From positions 3,018,892 to 3,082,891 of the forward strand of contig LR746265.1 of the NCBI GenBank assembly GCA_902729315.2: a stretch of 64,000 nt of DNA. The letters run 5' to 3'. The translations under genes and the position numbers were made by a program. The notes beneath the pieces were generated by a model, which saw nothing but the letters and a program-made list of their open reading frames with translations, searched no databases and had not been told where the DNA came from. Source of the stretch: Spirodela intermedia (taxonomy: Eukaryota; Streptophyta; Magnoliopsida; Alismatales; Araceae). Below, piece after piece: positions 29,201-41,671 of the stretch. Position 1 is the first letter of the stretch, and each line of letters starts with the position of its first letter.

Positions 29201-29640
29201 GTGACCGCTTCACAAGGGAATTGAAGCCGGGATAATCAAAGAGATATATAGTTTCTTCGATAGCGTTGGCCAATTCTTGCTGATCTCTATCTTCTGCTCC
29301 GCAGCCTCCGTTTCTCTATATCAGTCACAAGGGGAACGCCGTCCGGCCGCAATGGGTGGGGCCTGCCCCAGGGACGCCGTCGACTGATATAAATATATTA
29401 TATCAATTAATTAAGCTTCTCATCTCTCCAAATATTGTCGACTGCTCCGGCGGTACAGCGTAAGCATAAAATATGTCCCGGTGTTTATTCCGTGCGTTTC
29501 TTTCCCACCAAGGTCCGGAGAAGAAGAAGCGAGCAACAGAGATGGAAGACGCAGTGAGCGAGAGGGCCAGAGGAGCGTAGAGATCTTGCTCTTTGTCGTC
29601 TCGCCTGAGAGAGGGAGGCTTCAAATACCGGGCCCGTCTG

Positions 29641-32600
29641 ATGGGGTTCCTCCTTGAGGGGCTGATCCTCTGCCTCCTGCTCCTGGTCGGGTGGTGCGCC
29701 CCGTTCGCACTCGGGGTCTCAGATGGGGGAGCCAGACACGGGGAGGGGCGGTCGCTTTTCAGTTACAGGGAGATGCACGGGAACGTCTCCTTCCGGTGCT
29801 CGGCATCGGGACCATGCCTGCCCTGCGAGTATTCTGAAAAGGTCGGTGTGGACTATTGTCCTTCTAGCGCAAATCATCTCGTTTCAGTGTCTTCCCTAGT
29901 TTTGTATCTGCGATGGATGTTCGATTTCGTGAATTTAATTTGGGCTCCCGTGGGTTCAAATTGGTCTATTTCATTCCCGTTTTAGGTGAGCAATAATCTG
30001 GATCGAATGGATAAACTTTTGCACTGATCTCCGTTTACCCGGAGATACGAACGAGCTATTGCGGCGCAGCTATCTCCTTTGCGTCATTTTCGTACGTTAT
30101 TATTTATCGTGTCGCATAACACATATGAACTTTTGAAATAAACTTTTAGATACTATTCTGCGGTAAATGATTAGACTACAGAACTCTGATCCAGTTTTCA
30201 TTTTTTTGTTGTGATATAAGTTTTGGAATCTGAGCCACTCATTTTTCTGTATGTTTTCACAAGGAAAATGCTTTATAAGTCACCAATCAATGATCTACAG
30301 CGTCTGAAATCTTACTCAAACATATATGGTAGACTGTTATGGATGATGGCTAAGCCGATTACTCTTATAACCACTATTGTCATGAAACATATCTATAGTA
30401 TAATTTTTATAGAAGACATGAGAGTCCCAATAGATGTTACATTTAGTAAGGTATAACATCACCACGTACAATTTTATGATGGTAGGAAAGTTGGACAGCT
30501 CATGCACATCGGTATTTTCCAATTCCTTGAAACCTGTACCACCAATTAACCTTGCTAGTTTTTATCTGATCCTTGGTGATCTGAAAATCTCGATAGATAA
30601 GTTTCAACTCAATAGGTTGTCGATCAGAAGCAATTGAATCATTGTCTAATGGCTGTTTTCACCATAGGAAGTACATCCACCAAACGGTTTACCAGACGAT
30701 GAAAGAAAAGTAAAACATGAGGATCAAAATTCTTTTAGCTTTGACTTGCTGTTGGTCTCTGAAGGCAACGTGATTTGAATACAGTGAAGGGGTGGTGGGC
30801 CTCTTATTACACCCAACCCTTGAGAATAATTTCTAGATGTCATGAGTTTTTCATAGACCGCGGTTTCTGTGGGTGATCATCATGAATTGAGATTCTGTAT
30901 AGATTTAATGCTAGAATAATCATGTATTATGATAAAAAAAATGTTTCAGTATCTTAAAGACATGTGAGTATTCCCGTCTAGACTCGGGACCTGACGGTGA
31001 TAGAGTTAACTACACGACTCTGGGGTTTGTTTGGGACTTCTGAAAGCAGATCCCATTTGTACAAGTATGAAGTTGTTACAACCGGAGCTAAGGCACTTAG
31101 GTTCTATCAATCCTAAAATCTTCTAAAACAAGTGAGTATGTTTTTTGCTCAATGGCCTATTTGGGTTCATGTGAATCATTTCATCAACATTTGTTCCTGC
31201 CCTGGGAGCTACTTGAACCAATGTTGCTCAATAAGTTGAACCAATATTTACTTGAACAGAAAAGGTTATTATTAACTCTTTGGATATTTATCGTTATAAT
31301 CATTTGATTCTATGATCTTTCGAAAACAAATCATGATTTGAGTTCATCTTATGAATTAGAGAAGTGGTCTTTTCTAAAACTCTAGGTAACTGATGATCAG
31401 AATTCAGTCTTAATTTTCTAGTTGGTCTGTATTTTTTTAGAACTTCTAGGATTTATTGATTAATTTTATGATTTCTTCTACCTGCGTTCATCTGTCACTG
31501 ATTACCAGTAATCTCGTGAACCATGACAAAATGATCTTCCAGGGAATTCTCCAAAAGACTACGTGTTGGAGACCTAATGATTATCGCATCTGTTCGAGGG
31601 AATCTTTATCAGAGAAAATCTGAATTTCGATTTGAAAACCGTTGGAGACCTAATGATTTTTGCCTTTTACTAAAGTGAAAGTTTGATGCTACCTATCGAG
31701 GATATTTCATGGTATTTTTCCTAGGAGCGTTGTGAAAACAGCGTGTCTTGTTTTTGGCTGCTCATTTCTGTTTTGAATGCTTTGGCAGAATTATGAGAAA
31801 TATCATTGTAGTGAGACCGGTTATCGTGTACCATTGAAATGTGTGGAAATAAACGATGAAGCAAAAGAAACGTCTGGGAAAAGATCTCGAAGAAGTCTTT
31901 CTTTTCTCAACTACGGAGATAAACTTTACTCTCTCCAACGGTTTCACCCCTCACCGAGGCGTCTCAGATGGAGAAGGCTGTTGGACACCTCCTCAGAATC
32001 CCAAGATAATCAAGTGAGCTACACGACCTACAGGAGCTGTCTGCCAGCAACAGCGGAAGAAAAGGTGTCAGTCCTTGGTTTTGAGGTAAGAGTTCCGAAA
32101 AATAAATCATTCTGTTTACGCAATCTCCCATCAATGTGTGTCGAGCGGTCCCTTCCATGCGTTGCTTTTAGTCCAGACTCGAATTTTCTTTCACCATTCA
32201 GATTCTATTTGATCGGAATGTGTTCTTGGGTTCCTGGCTGGTTTCTTTCAAAAATTATGTGCGATAGGTGTGTCAGGAACAACATACTGGTAAGTGAGAA
32301 AAGTGCATACAAGACGCATTCCACAGTTATGTGAAAATTAGGTGTGCCGTAAAACCTGCTTGTATGCTCAGGTGATGTCCACGACTGCTCAACTCCAACT
32401 AGAGAAAAAAAATAAAAATTTATGATAATTATTTGCTTACCCTTCTAAGACCAAGCATGAAGCAACCGAGTTTCTTCCACTGTGAATTTGGGAAGCCATA
32501 GTTTTAGATTGTTGCCGGTTGCTCTCTTCTGCCTTGGTCTCGATGTTTGGGAGTCAGAAACCTTTTCCAGGCTCGGCATACTTCACGCCACCTGCTTTCC

Positions 32601-33004
32601 TCTTAAACCAAAAGCATTGACCCTCGGGAGCCATTTTGGGCACATTTTCTAGGATACGCCACGTTTTTCTCAGTCCTCTGCATGAATTTAACGATTGAAA
32701 CCTCGCCGTTGAACTCGATTCTGTTCAGTTGCTTCCAATCGGATAAAGATTTCATCCGATCAAATCTCATCCTACCCTTGTTTTTCCATGCTCTCGTCTT
32801 ATCCTCGGTAGTGCCGTCTCTTCCTCCTGACAAGGCTAACTCATCCTTCGTGCTCCCTCCCCCGCGTTAAAATCTCCTTTGTAGATGATCATGGTGTGCC
32901 TGCTTCTCGTCAGCGGCCTCTCTGTATATATACGGCAGAGGCGGAGTATTCCTATGCTGGGAATCGGCGCAGGACGGTTCCCTTTCGGCTCTTCCAGGCT
33001 GTGA
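29641..33004 (+). CDS. JTB-like small type I membrane protein, intact copy B
   Basis: Three exons, 29,641-29,841, 31,789-32,085 and 32,885-33,004, all GT-AG and in phase, give 205 residues. The N-terminus (MGFLLEG, then LILCLLLLVGWCAPFALG) is a signal peptide or anchor. The lumenal part has CSASGPCLPCEYSEK, YHCSETGYRVPLKC and YRSCLP, a conserved cysteine layout. It is followed by VLGFE, a short membrane segment (about 167-182) and a basic tail, SVYIRQRRS. This order (CxxC, C..TGY..C, SC, FE, membrane helix, IRQR) resembles the JTB family, whose animal member is a small membrane protein linked to proliferation and mitochondria. The plant function is unknown to me. The final exon is too short to stand out as an open frame; it was found by conservation with unit A (21,849-21,958). 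Confidence 0.75.
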
Positions 33005-33382
33005 CCAGATTTGCACCTGCCGTATGTATACGGCGTATTTTTTCGTAGATTATTTCGTATTTTCAAGTTAATATAGAGAGAATTTCATGTCGTGAAAATT
33101 TTAATGGTTTCATTAAATTATTCGATGCCATTAGTTGACGAGGAGTAGTGATAGTATTATCAGTATTTAAAATTAACTTGCAAAGAATACAACCACTAGA
33201 TAAGCAAGTTGGAGCATATCTGGAACGACGACAAATGTCGCTAAAATAACGATCCTGAGGATTATTGAAATAATTATTATTTTTCCACTTGGAACAGTTG
33301 TAATATTGAAAAACTGAGGTCTGAATCCGAGTCGTGTAACCGGCTAGTCTGGGTCAACTGGGCGGTGTATGACGTTAGCCTA

Positions 33383-34420
33383 TCACCACCGCGCACGTGT
33401 CGCAGCTTCCATGAACAGCGAGGCCACAGCCTGTGCCTCCTTGACTATCTGCTCTTCCGCCGTGCTCCTCAGTATCTGCGGCAGGAACAACCACCAAGTG
33501 GTCGCCACCACGAACCCGATCGTCAGCGGCGCCACCAGTGCGGGGTGCGGCGGCGTCATTCCCCGCCTCGTCCACCACCTCTTCGCCGCTACTTCGGCGA
33601 CCGTACAGAACCCGTGGAGGACGAAGAAGGACCCGACCTCCCCCGTCGGCGGCTGGAGGGTCAGGTAGAAGAACATGACCTCGTGCATCAACCCGGAGAC
33701 CAGGAACGACGCCATCACGCCGGCCGTGGGGCCCCATCTGGCCCGGATCGGGCCGTGAACGGCGGACCGGAGGATGCCGGAGACCATCAGATTCCACCGT
33801 CCCCCCCAAAAATCCTGCAGCGATGAGGATAGATATGGGGGCGCGAACTGCGATTCCAGCGCCGTCCCCGCTGGCAGCAACGCTCGGCCCACGGCGGCGG
33901 AGGCGCAAAGCACCAGATCGAGCGACAAGTAGATATGAATGGTGTAGAGCGCGAGGACGATCCGCCGGTGGAAACGGGGCCTCTGGGGGTAGAGGGAGAC
34001 GATGAAAGCCAGGGCGAGGCCCTTCGCGGCGAAAACAAGGAGAGTGAGCACTGGGTCCCCTCTCCCCGAGCGCGGGGACGACGGCGGTTTTCGTCTGATC
34101 ATGATGGGAAGCGAGGCGATGGCGAAGAAGGACGGGAGGGAGAGCCGTTTGGCTGCGCCGGCATCGCATAGTGGGCCGCGGTCGAAGGCGAAGAGGAGGA
34201 GCTTGAATATGCCGAGCCAAGAGAAAAAGAAGGCGGAGATCGTCCTGACATGGACGGTGGAGAAGGAGAAAGGCAGGAGCGCGAAGAGGACGACCACGGG
34301 GAGAAGGGCGAGGAGCCGCCACTTCCCCGGTCGGAGCAGAGAAAGGAGGGAATAACAGTAAGTGAGCGCCGCCGGAACGGCGACGAGCCATACCAGGATG
34401 AAGGCTCTCACCTCCTCCAT
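33383..34420 (-). CDS. Wax synthase (MBOAT-type long-chain-alcohol O-fatty-acyltransferase), copy B
   Basis: An intact intronless frame of 345 residues from ATG 34,420. The frame is open up to 34,528, but that part aligns with untranslated sequence upstream of copy A. It keeps the family signatures DFWGGRWNLMVSGILR and SGLMHE. Most differences from copy A (22,309-23,346) are scattered substitutions without frameshifts, so both copies look to be under constraint. The role is wax-ester synthesis at the ER from fatty alcohol and acyl-CoA, inferred from family. It converges with the JTB-like gene, leaving about 380 bases between the two stop codons. Confidence 0.92.
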   Translation of the reverse strand: MEEVRAFILVWLVAVPAALTYCYSLLSLLRPGKWRLLALLPVVVLFALLPFSFSTVHVRTISAFFFSWLGIFKLLLFAFDRGPLCDAGAAKRLSLPSFFAIASLPIMIRRKPPSSPRSGRGDPVLTLLVFAAKGLALAFIVSLYPQRPRFHRRIVLALYTIHIYLSLDLVLCASAAVGRALLPAGTALESQFAPPYLSSSLQDFWGGRWNLMVSGILRSAVHGPIRARWGPTAGVMASFLVSGLMHEVMFFYLTLQPPTGEVGSFFVLHGFCTVAEVAAKRWWTRRGMTPPHPALVAPLTIGFVVATTWWLFLPQILRSTAEEQIVKEAQAVASLFMEAATRARW

Positions 34421-34529
34421 CCCTCGCCCTCGTCTGATGCCCGCCCACCGACGAGCGGCTGCTGACCTGAGGAGTAAGATGGAGAGGTTTCCGCTCCGTG
34501 GACGGCTAAACCAAATATCAAGGCACATC

Positions 34530-36660
34530 CAAACCCCTTAGTAGGTGATTATCTAGGAAAATTATCAATTTTATATCCACAGTGCTGTAACGACGACCCA
34601 AAGCATTAGAAATATTAAAAAGATAGCCTACGAGCACGAGACTCTGATATGTTCCATAATGAAATGCCTGGTAGATATCTCATATATTTTTTGAATCGTA
34701 TTTCAAAACATTACTTCATGACTGATTTTAAAGAATTTAAACATTAAATTAATGCCTCGTTAAAAGTGATCTGGCTTTTTAGGCATGCCCAATTATGGTA
34801 GATTCCCATATATTATCTACCGTCTCTTATATATTCAAACACCCATCCTTCAATACATTATTGTGGATTCGATAATTGAAATATTGTAATATGGATGACA
34901 ATGTTTTATCTTCATTAAGGGAAATATTTGTATATATATATATGTTAGTGAAATGAAAATTGATTTTTGTGGGTTAAAAAGGTGTCCACCTGGGCCAACC
35001 ACAGTCACAAAACGGCCCATAGGTACAGGGGATTCTCTAGGCCCGGCTTATTGATACCCTTAGTGATCTCACTCTCCTCGATGACCCTAACGGTCATTTC
35101 CGCTTTTGAAACATAACATACTGTCAGCCTCCGCTAGGGGCGACCGGCCATTGGGCCAACCACCCAGTCAGTGATTTCCAGAAGACGTAAGATGTGTGGC
35201 GGTCATTCACACACAGTCTCTCTCGCATGGGAAACGAACTAATTAATAACCGGCATCCGTAAGTGTGAGAAGGGTCCGCTGGATGTGACCGCAAGCTCAG
35301 CTGGGAAATGGACTCATTGAACGATCTCGGGCGAATACGTCTCCAACGCAGCACAAACCCCGCCGAAGTGGGTCAGGAGGCCATTCTTAATTCCGGAGGG
35401 AACTTCTTCGTCAGCTTACGGGGTCATTTCCCATTGACCTTCCGCTCTGACTATTCACTCCCGACAACTGAGATGAGCTGCATCATCCACGGCATCAGAT
35501 GAGACTCCGAGCACCGGATTCCCACCGGATTCAGGTGGGAACAGGTGGTGTGTTTGAAGATCGTCGTCTGATTTGTCTCGCACGTCGAGCATAGTTACTC
35601 AAGTTTCCCGCCGGATGAGGACCTCGCCCTTATCTGCTTCGTGAAGAGGTCACTCCGGTTGAAACGACATTCTATTTTCCTCTCCAAGAGTGACGTACCG
35701 AGAGTTTATGGGGCCCCACCTTTGGAGAAGTGAAACCCAAAGTCTATTTTCCGGACTTTCCCGTCACATGGGCCCACTGGGGATTGGGTCAACCGTCCCC
35801 TTTAAGGATCGTAATGACCATCTTATTATATGAGCTCAACTGGAAGTAATCGTTGACAATGTGACGAAGCGTTCGAATGAGAGGCCGCCTGATACGCCGT
35901 CGCCGGCATCCGGCCTAAATTTGAAGGCGACGGCGAGGTGTGCACGCACACTCCTGGAGTCCATGGTTACGGGCTGAAGATTCAACGGGATTCTATCGAG
36001 AAAAATACTTTGGGGCCCACAAAAAAGCTGTTACTCTTATCCATGATTGTGGGATCTAATCCGGTCGATTGGCCATCCGGTCGTTGAACATCTCGTGGTT
36101 GCCCTTTTACTGGCCATGCGGGCTTCATAAGCACGAATCGAGGGGAGATCCTTTCACGCCCCAGGAGGAGGAGGACCCAGCTGTCAAAATCTGATCTTTC
36201 CTCGACTATTTCCCTCCACCTCCACGGCGGAGTTACAGCTCACGATACCGGATGGAACTGTGGTGTTAATGGCGGAACCCTAATTAGGAAGCGCGAGATC
36301 GTTGCGCCGGTTCCCGCGTGAAGCAGGCGGTTCTTACCCAATCTTGCAACCGTCCCCGTTCTTTCTATCTCTATCGCCATTAATATCGTCGGAGGAGCTG
36401 GCTCTTCATGGGAATTATGCGTCCGAAAGGAATGCGTTTCGGTCAAAGTTAGGGGATGAGTCCGCCGGCGGCGTGGGACCGTTCTCCCGTGAAAGGGATA
36501 GATGGAAGAGAGGAAGCCCCATTATTTGCCATCTCTGTGAGGCAATTGTGAACTGATGACCAGCGCAGATGCGCATTCCCCTGCGGTTCTTTCGGCGATC
36601 TTCCAATTCTTCGCCGTCCAGCTCTGCGGCGGTGACGGGGCCGGGAGAAATATCCCCACC
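34530..36660. other. Intergenic: wax synthase B upstream flank, end of unit B, YSL upstream region
   Basis: No gene is visible. The last block of the tandem duplication (35,710-36,010) is here. The part from 36,010 to 36,660 should hold YSL regulatory sequence. A short AT repeat (TATATATATATA) lies near 34,931-34,943. All open frames are short and without family features. Confidence 0.5.
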
Positions 36661-36670
36661 CACCCGCCTC

Positions 36671-36680
36671 CTATATAAAG
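36671..36680 (+). promoter_or_regulatory. TATA box of the YSL gene
   Basis: CTATATAAAG, about 155 bases before the ATG at 36,834. No other ATG occurs between this element and that start, which supports both the promoter and the start choice. Confidence 0.65.
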
Positions 36681-36833
36681 CAGAAAAAGCGGTCGGTCGC
36701 AGCCGCTGTAGCCCACCGTCTTCCTCCCTCCGTCGCATCTCCATCTCTCCCCGTCTCCCCCGTGCTCTCTCCGAAATCCGGCCTTCTTCGCGGGTGGAAG
36801 GGGATACTCCCCTGTTCATATTCGGGGATCTCC

Positions 36834-39457
36834 ATGGGGGGACGAGTGGATCACAAGGGGCAGTTGCCCCTCGACGAGGAGGAGATGGTGGAGTACAACA
36901 GCGCCAATGGCCACGCCGCCGGCGTCACCATGAAGAAGAGGAACAGGAGAGAGGGAGAAGTTGGGGGTTTGGCTGGAGAGGACGCCGAGAACTTCGACGA
37001 GAAGGCGTACTCGGTGGAGAGGGCGTTTGATGGGAAGCCGGTCCCGCCGTGGCAGCAGCAACTGACCTTTAGGGCCTTTGTGGTGAGCTTCTTCCTGGGG
37101 ATCATGTTCAGCGTCATCGTGATGAAGCTGAACCTCACCACGGGGGTCATACCCTCGCTGAACGTCTCCGCCGGGCTCCTGGGGTTCTTCTTCGTCAAGA
37201 TTTGGTCCAAGGCCCTTGAGAAAACCGGCCTCCTTCGGCAACCCTTCACCCGCCAGGAGAACACTGTGATCCAGACCTGCGTCGTCGCCTCCTCCGGCAT
37301 CGCCTTCAGCGGTAGAAAATCATCCCCGATTCTGATTTCTCTCTAGTACTCGCAGCGATTTATCCTTTCATCTTCGACTTCGAGCAATAGGTGGTTTCGG
37401 GAGCTACCTCTTTGGGATGAGCGAGAAGATCGCTAACCAGTCCGCAGAGAAGAACGCTGCGGAGAACATCAAGGACCCCCAAGTGGGGTGGATGATTGGG
37501 TTCCTCTTCGTGGTCAGCTTCCTCGGCCTCTTTTCTCTGGTGCCCCTCAGAAAGGTGATTCCCCCTGCGTACAGCTAGAACTGATGTAGGATGAACCTAG
37601 AATCCTAGACGAAGGATTGCCCCAGAGCCGATTTTAAGCAGGTCGAGGTGTTCTCGTTTCAGATCATGATCATTGATTACAAGCTGATATACCCCAGCGG
37701 CACTGCGACGGCTCACCTCATCAACAGCTTCCACACGCCTCAGGGCGCCAAGCTAGCGAAGTAAACCCCCCCCCCCTTCTCCGATGGAACCGCCACCCGA
37801 TCCATACTCCCCGTCCCCCTGCTTTTTCTGATTACAGATTCCGGCCGCCCCTTTGCGCAGGAGACAGGTTTCGTTACTGGGGAAGTTCTTCTCATTCAGC
37901 TTCCTGTGGGGCTTCTTCCAGTGGTTCTACACCGCCGGGGACGACTGTGGATTCATCAACTTCCCGACGTTAGGCCTCCAGGCCTACAAAAACAGGTACT
38001 GATCAATCGATGTGCTTACCATGCATTCGATCTCTCCTATCTGCGACTTACCTGCAACTCCAACACAGGTTTTACTTTGATTTCTCCGCAACCTACGTTG
38101 GCGTCGGGATGATCTGTCCCTACCTGGTGAACATCTCCGTGCTCTTGGGCGGCATCCTTTCATGGGGACTCATGTGGCCTCTCATCGAGAAACGAGAGGG
38201 CGACTGGTACCCCGTAGGTACTTCTCCCAGTAGCTTGCACGGCATTCAGGGCTACAGGGTAAGTATAAAACAGAATTTTCATATCGTGGACACCATCATC
38301 TCCTCCACCCGAGTTAATGTCCTCTTTGCCGCTGAATCTTCCTTCCTCAGATCTTCATCGCCATCGCCTTGATTCTTGGGGACGGTCTGTACAACTTTAT
38401 CAGGGTGATAGGCAAGTCTGGTTCAGCTTTCGTTGAGCAGGTGCAGCGCAAGAGGAACAGCACGCTCCCGATGTCGGAGGAAGGCAACTCGGGCGACTCC
38501 GCCCCCGTGGTCTCATTCGACGAACAGCGCCGCACAGAGCTTTTCCTCAGAGATCAGATCCCATTGTGGCTGGCGTGCGGAGGCTACGTTCTCATCGCCA
38601 TCGTCTCCATCATTACACTCCCCCACATCTTCCCTCCGCTCAAATGGTACTACGTCCTCGTGGCCTACATCTTCGCTCCAGTTCTCGCCTTCTGCAACGC
38701 CTACGGCTGCGGCCTCACCGACTGGTCACTGGCCTCCACCTACGGGAAGCTCGCCATCTTCGTGATCGGCGCGTGGGCCGGCGCCGGCGCCGGCGGCGTC
38801 ATCGCGAGCCTCGCGGCCTGCGGCGTCATGATGAGCATCGTCTCCACGGCCTCCGATCTCATGCAGGACTTCAAGACCGGCTACCTGACGCTCGCCTCCC
38901 CAAGGTCCATGTTCATTAGCCAAGTCATCGGCACGGCCATGGGCTGCGTGATATCCCCATGCGTCTTCTGGCTCTTCTACAAGGCGTTTTCCCTCGGCAA
39001 CCCCGGATCGGAGTACCCCGCGCCCTACGCCCTCATCTACCGCAACATTGCCGTGCTCGCCGTGGAGGGCTTCGGATCCCTTCCCAAGAACTGCCTCACC
39101 CTCTGCTACGTCTTCTTCGCCGGGGGCATCTTCGTCAACCTCCTGAGGGACGTCTCCGGCAAGAAGGTGGCCAGGTTCATCCCCATCCCCATGGCGATGG
39201 CCATCCCCTTCTACCTCGGGCCCTACTTCGCCATCGACATGTGCGTGGGTAGCTTGATCCTCTTCGTGTGGGAGAGGACCAACAAGGCCAAGGCGGACGC
39301 CTTCGCCCCTGCTGTGGCCTCGGGCCTGATCTGCGGGGACGGCATATGGACCCTCCCGCAGTCCATCCTCGCCCTCGCCAAGGTGAAGCCGCCCATCTGC
39401 ATGAAGTTCCTCTCCAGGGCGGCTAATGTCAAAGTCGACAATCTCCTGTCATCGTGA
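36834..39457 (+). CDS. YSL: Yellow stripe-like (YSL) metal-nicotianamine transporter
   Basis: Six exons: 36,834-37,311, 37,391-37,554, 37,663-37,760, 37,861-37,995, 38,069-38,258 and 38,351-39,457. They join in phase to 723 residues, usual for the YSL branch of the oligopeptide transporter family. Recognisable stretches are [117 protein letters not shown] and [18 protein letters not shown], with about 14 membrane helices. YSL proteins are proton-coupled importers of Fe, Cu, Zn or Ni chelated by nicotianamine; some plant members act in vacuole or plastid membranes. Which subgroup this is I cannot fix. The hydrophilic N-terminus (about 75 residues, acidic) precedes the first helix. The exon 3 donor is followed by a long C-run inside the intron. 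Confidence 0.96.
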
Positions 39458-41559
39458 GGATTCCGGCGGAGAAGAGAAACCATTCCCAGATGGAGTGATC
39501 TGTCCGGAATATCCACAAACATCCTGTAGGCGTGCTTGTCCTTCGTCGTCTTCCTGGCGCTCTGTGCAGAAGCCAGATGGATCATACGGCGCAGGGATCG
39601 CGATTGCATGCTGTTCGTCTTGTAAAAGTGCGATCAACGATCCCTCTCCTTCAATCTTCATGAAAATTCTTCCTTTGGCTTCTTCGGGCTTCGGGCCGCG
39701 GTCCTGTGTGTGGAAAGACGGCTTAGCAGAAGCCCTTCTGAAACGGGCCGACGCGCAGATGCCTTCGTTGGGCCCATAAGATTATAGATCGCAATGGGCC
39801 CGGAGCCCACCCGTTAGGACAGAGTGGACCTTTTTCGTTTATCCAATTAAATAAATCCTTAAAATCACGTTTTAAAATTAATTCGGGCCATTTTTAAGAC
39901 GTCACGAAGCCTTTTTTTGCCGCCGTAACTAGTTTTTTTATTTTTAATTGTGATTAGTAGTAATACGGAAATAAAACCAATAAAAAATAGTACGTGAGCT
40001 GAAGAACCTCGGACGCGTTCCGTGCTCGGGGAGAACAGATTCCCCGAGTTGCCAGCTCACCCGTAAATTTTAACTCAGGTACGTGTCGAAAGGCCATTTT
40101 GGTCAAACTTATTCACTTGAAAATAGTGGGTCAGGAAAATTTCCGGTTTTCCTGGCTTCATTAAAGCGCAAACCCTAAGCCGGTTTGTCAGGGGAGGCGA
40201 GTGGGCCGGATCGGCCCGGTCCAGCGTCGACCGTTGGATCGCCAGATGGACGTCTCCTGCTCTCCCGCTCGCCTCTCTTTTTGTTCCTCGACTCGGCCGC
40301 GACGGTCCACCGCCCAGTCCGCACATTCATACGTTCGCCTCGGGAATCGCTGCCGTACAACGCGGGCGGGTAGGATAGCCCAGTCTATTCGTTTCTCGTT
40401 CGTGCGGGACTTTTATTCGAAGCAGACTACACGTGCGACCGCTTCCAACTTCAGTTGTCGCGGCATCTCACCGTCGTTCCCCAACTCCCCTCTTCTTCTC
40501 TGTCTGTCTGTCTGTCTCTCTCTCTCTACCATCTGTGATAGAGGGGACGAACCATTCCTCACCTACCTACCTAATCTCTTCCTCTTCTTTTCTTCGTCCC
40601 CTTCCCTCGTCCGTGTCTGTGCTACTGGCTTCCTATCCCGGGGGCCTTTTTCTCTTTTAGCTCGCTTCTCCTTCATGCAGGCTCTGCTCCGCGGCCGCCT
40701 TTTCTTTCCGCCCCCCTGCTATTGTTGCTAGGTTTTTGGTGTCCGGAATCATCCGAAGATCCTCCCCCCTTCTCGTCGGTCGATGTCTACGCTGCGTTGG
40801 CCTCTCGGGTGTCCCCCCTAGGGTTTTCCCACTGGCATGTTTCCTTAGAAGTACCCAGCAGCAGAAAAGAAAGGGCGAGGGAGGAGGTCTCCCCCCGCCT
40901 CCAACACCATCTCGGCGCATGTGCCCTTCTTCCCTCTTGATCTGCTTTCAAATGGGTCTCCCTTCTTCTTTATTAAAACCCTCAAATTCTAGTCCATTAG
41001 ACTCCCCGTCGAACTACCGAGCGCAGGTCTCCGTTTCATTCCTCGAACTTCAAGCATCTTTTTAAAAAATATATATTTTCCATTTCCCCCTGCATGGCTT
41101 GTTGCTGATTATCGCACCGAAGAGATGAGCTTTCGGGTGAAACATCGACTAGAGTTAGACTTTCCCTCTCTTTTTTCTATTTCATTGATTATTTTCCTCC
41201 CGGGGGAGCTTGGAATTGTGATATTCCTAGGGCAATCTTTTTCTGGTGCCTTCCTATGGCATCTCGAACCGGAGGGGATGCTCCCATTGCTCGGCTCTTC
41301 TCCATGCTTCTCATTATCCTCATCGGCGAGGTCGACGAACATTGAAATTCTGAGAGGGGTTGTCGAAGAACAAGATCGCGGGCATGCTTTTCCACGGCTT
41401 TCTTGAACGGTGTACTCGGATTGCAATCATGCGTCTCCCTCTTCACCTTCCTCCTCTCCTTCACGTTGACAGGAAGGAGAGAAAGAGCAGGGGGCAAAAG
41501 AGAGGGAAGAGGGAGAATGAGGCCATAGAAGGCACCCTATACCGCTCAAGAAAGCCGTG

Positions 41560-41671
41560 GGAAGACATCGTCGCATCTTCCATTCACTGGGCGGGAGAGC
41601 CCTCCAGCTCTGAGAGCCCACTTTACGTTCACACGAAGGGGAAGGTGAGGGGAAGACATCGTCGCATCTTC
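41560..41671. repeat. 21-bp direct repeat pair
   Basis: GGAAGACATCGTCGCATCTT plus C occurs exactly at 41,560-41,580 and again at 41,651-41,671. No function is suggested. CGCATCTT also recurs in the imperfect tandem repeat at 43,160-43,290. Confidence 0.7.

Larger units (their letters stand above)
24711..29390 (-). pseudogene. S6K exon-1 relic in three pieces, split by two retrotransposon remnants
   Basis: Three separated stretches match S6K exon 1 (19,502-20,131) and its upstream end, in order: 24,711-24,952, about 27,566-27,822 and about 29,200-29,390. The gaps hold a Ty3/gypsy and a Ty1/copia remnant. The exon's splice donor is destroyed: plus-strand ATTCAC in the working gene is ATTCAT here, turning GT into AT. 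There are also small deletions near the exon end, the alanine repeat has eroded, and many codons have changed. The kinase exons 2-6 are not in this unit, so the duplicated piece never had a full kinase domain. Confidence 0.85.
24205..36010. repeat. Tandem segmental duplication, unit B
   Basis: Second copy of the block at 18,990-24,140. It is longer because two retrotransposon remnants sit in the S6K exon-1 relic and because it keeps the JTB-like middle exon and about 1 kb of flank (34,640-35,700) that unit A lacks. The left part (24,205-24,710) matches S6K intron 1. Boundaries were set by eye. Confidence 0.85.

Noticed and set aside
33375-34448. 357-codon minus-strand frame
   Set aside because: Shifted frame over wax synthase B; the other frame has the MBOAT motifs.
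34421-34528. Longer wax synthase B N-terminus from 34,528
   Set aside because: The extension aligns with untranslated sequence in unit A and starts before the conserved MEEVR.
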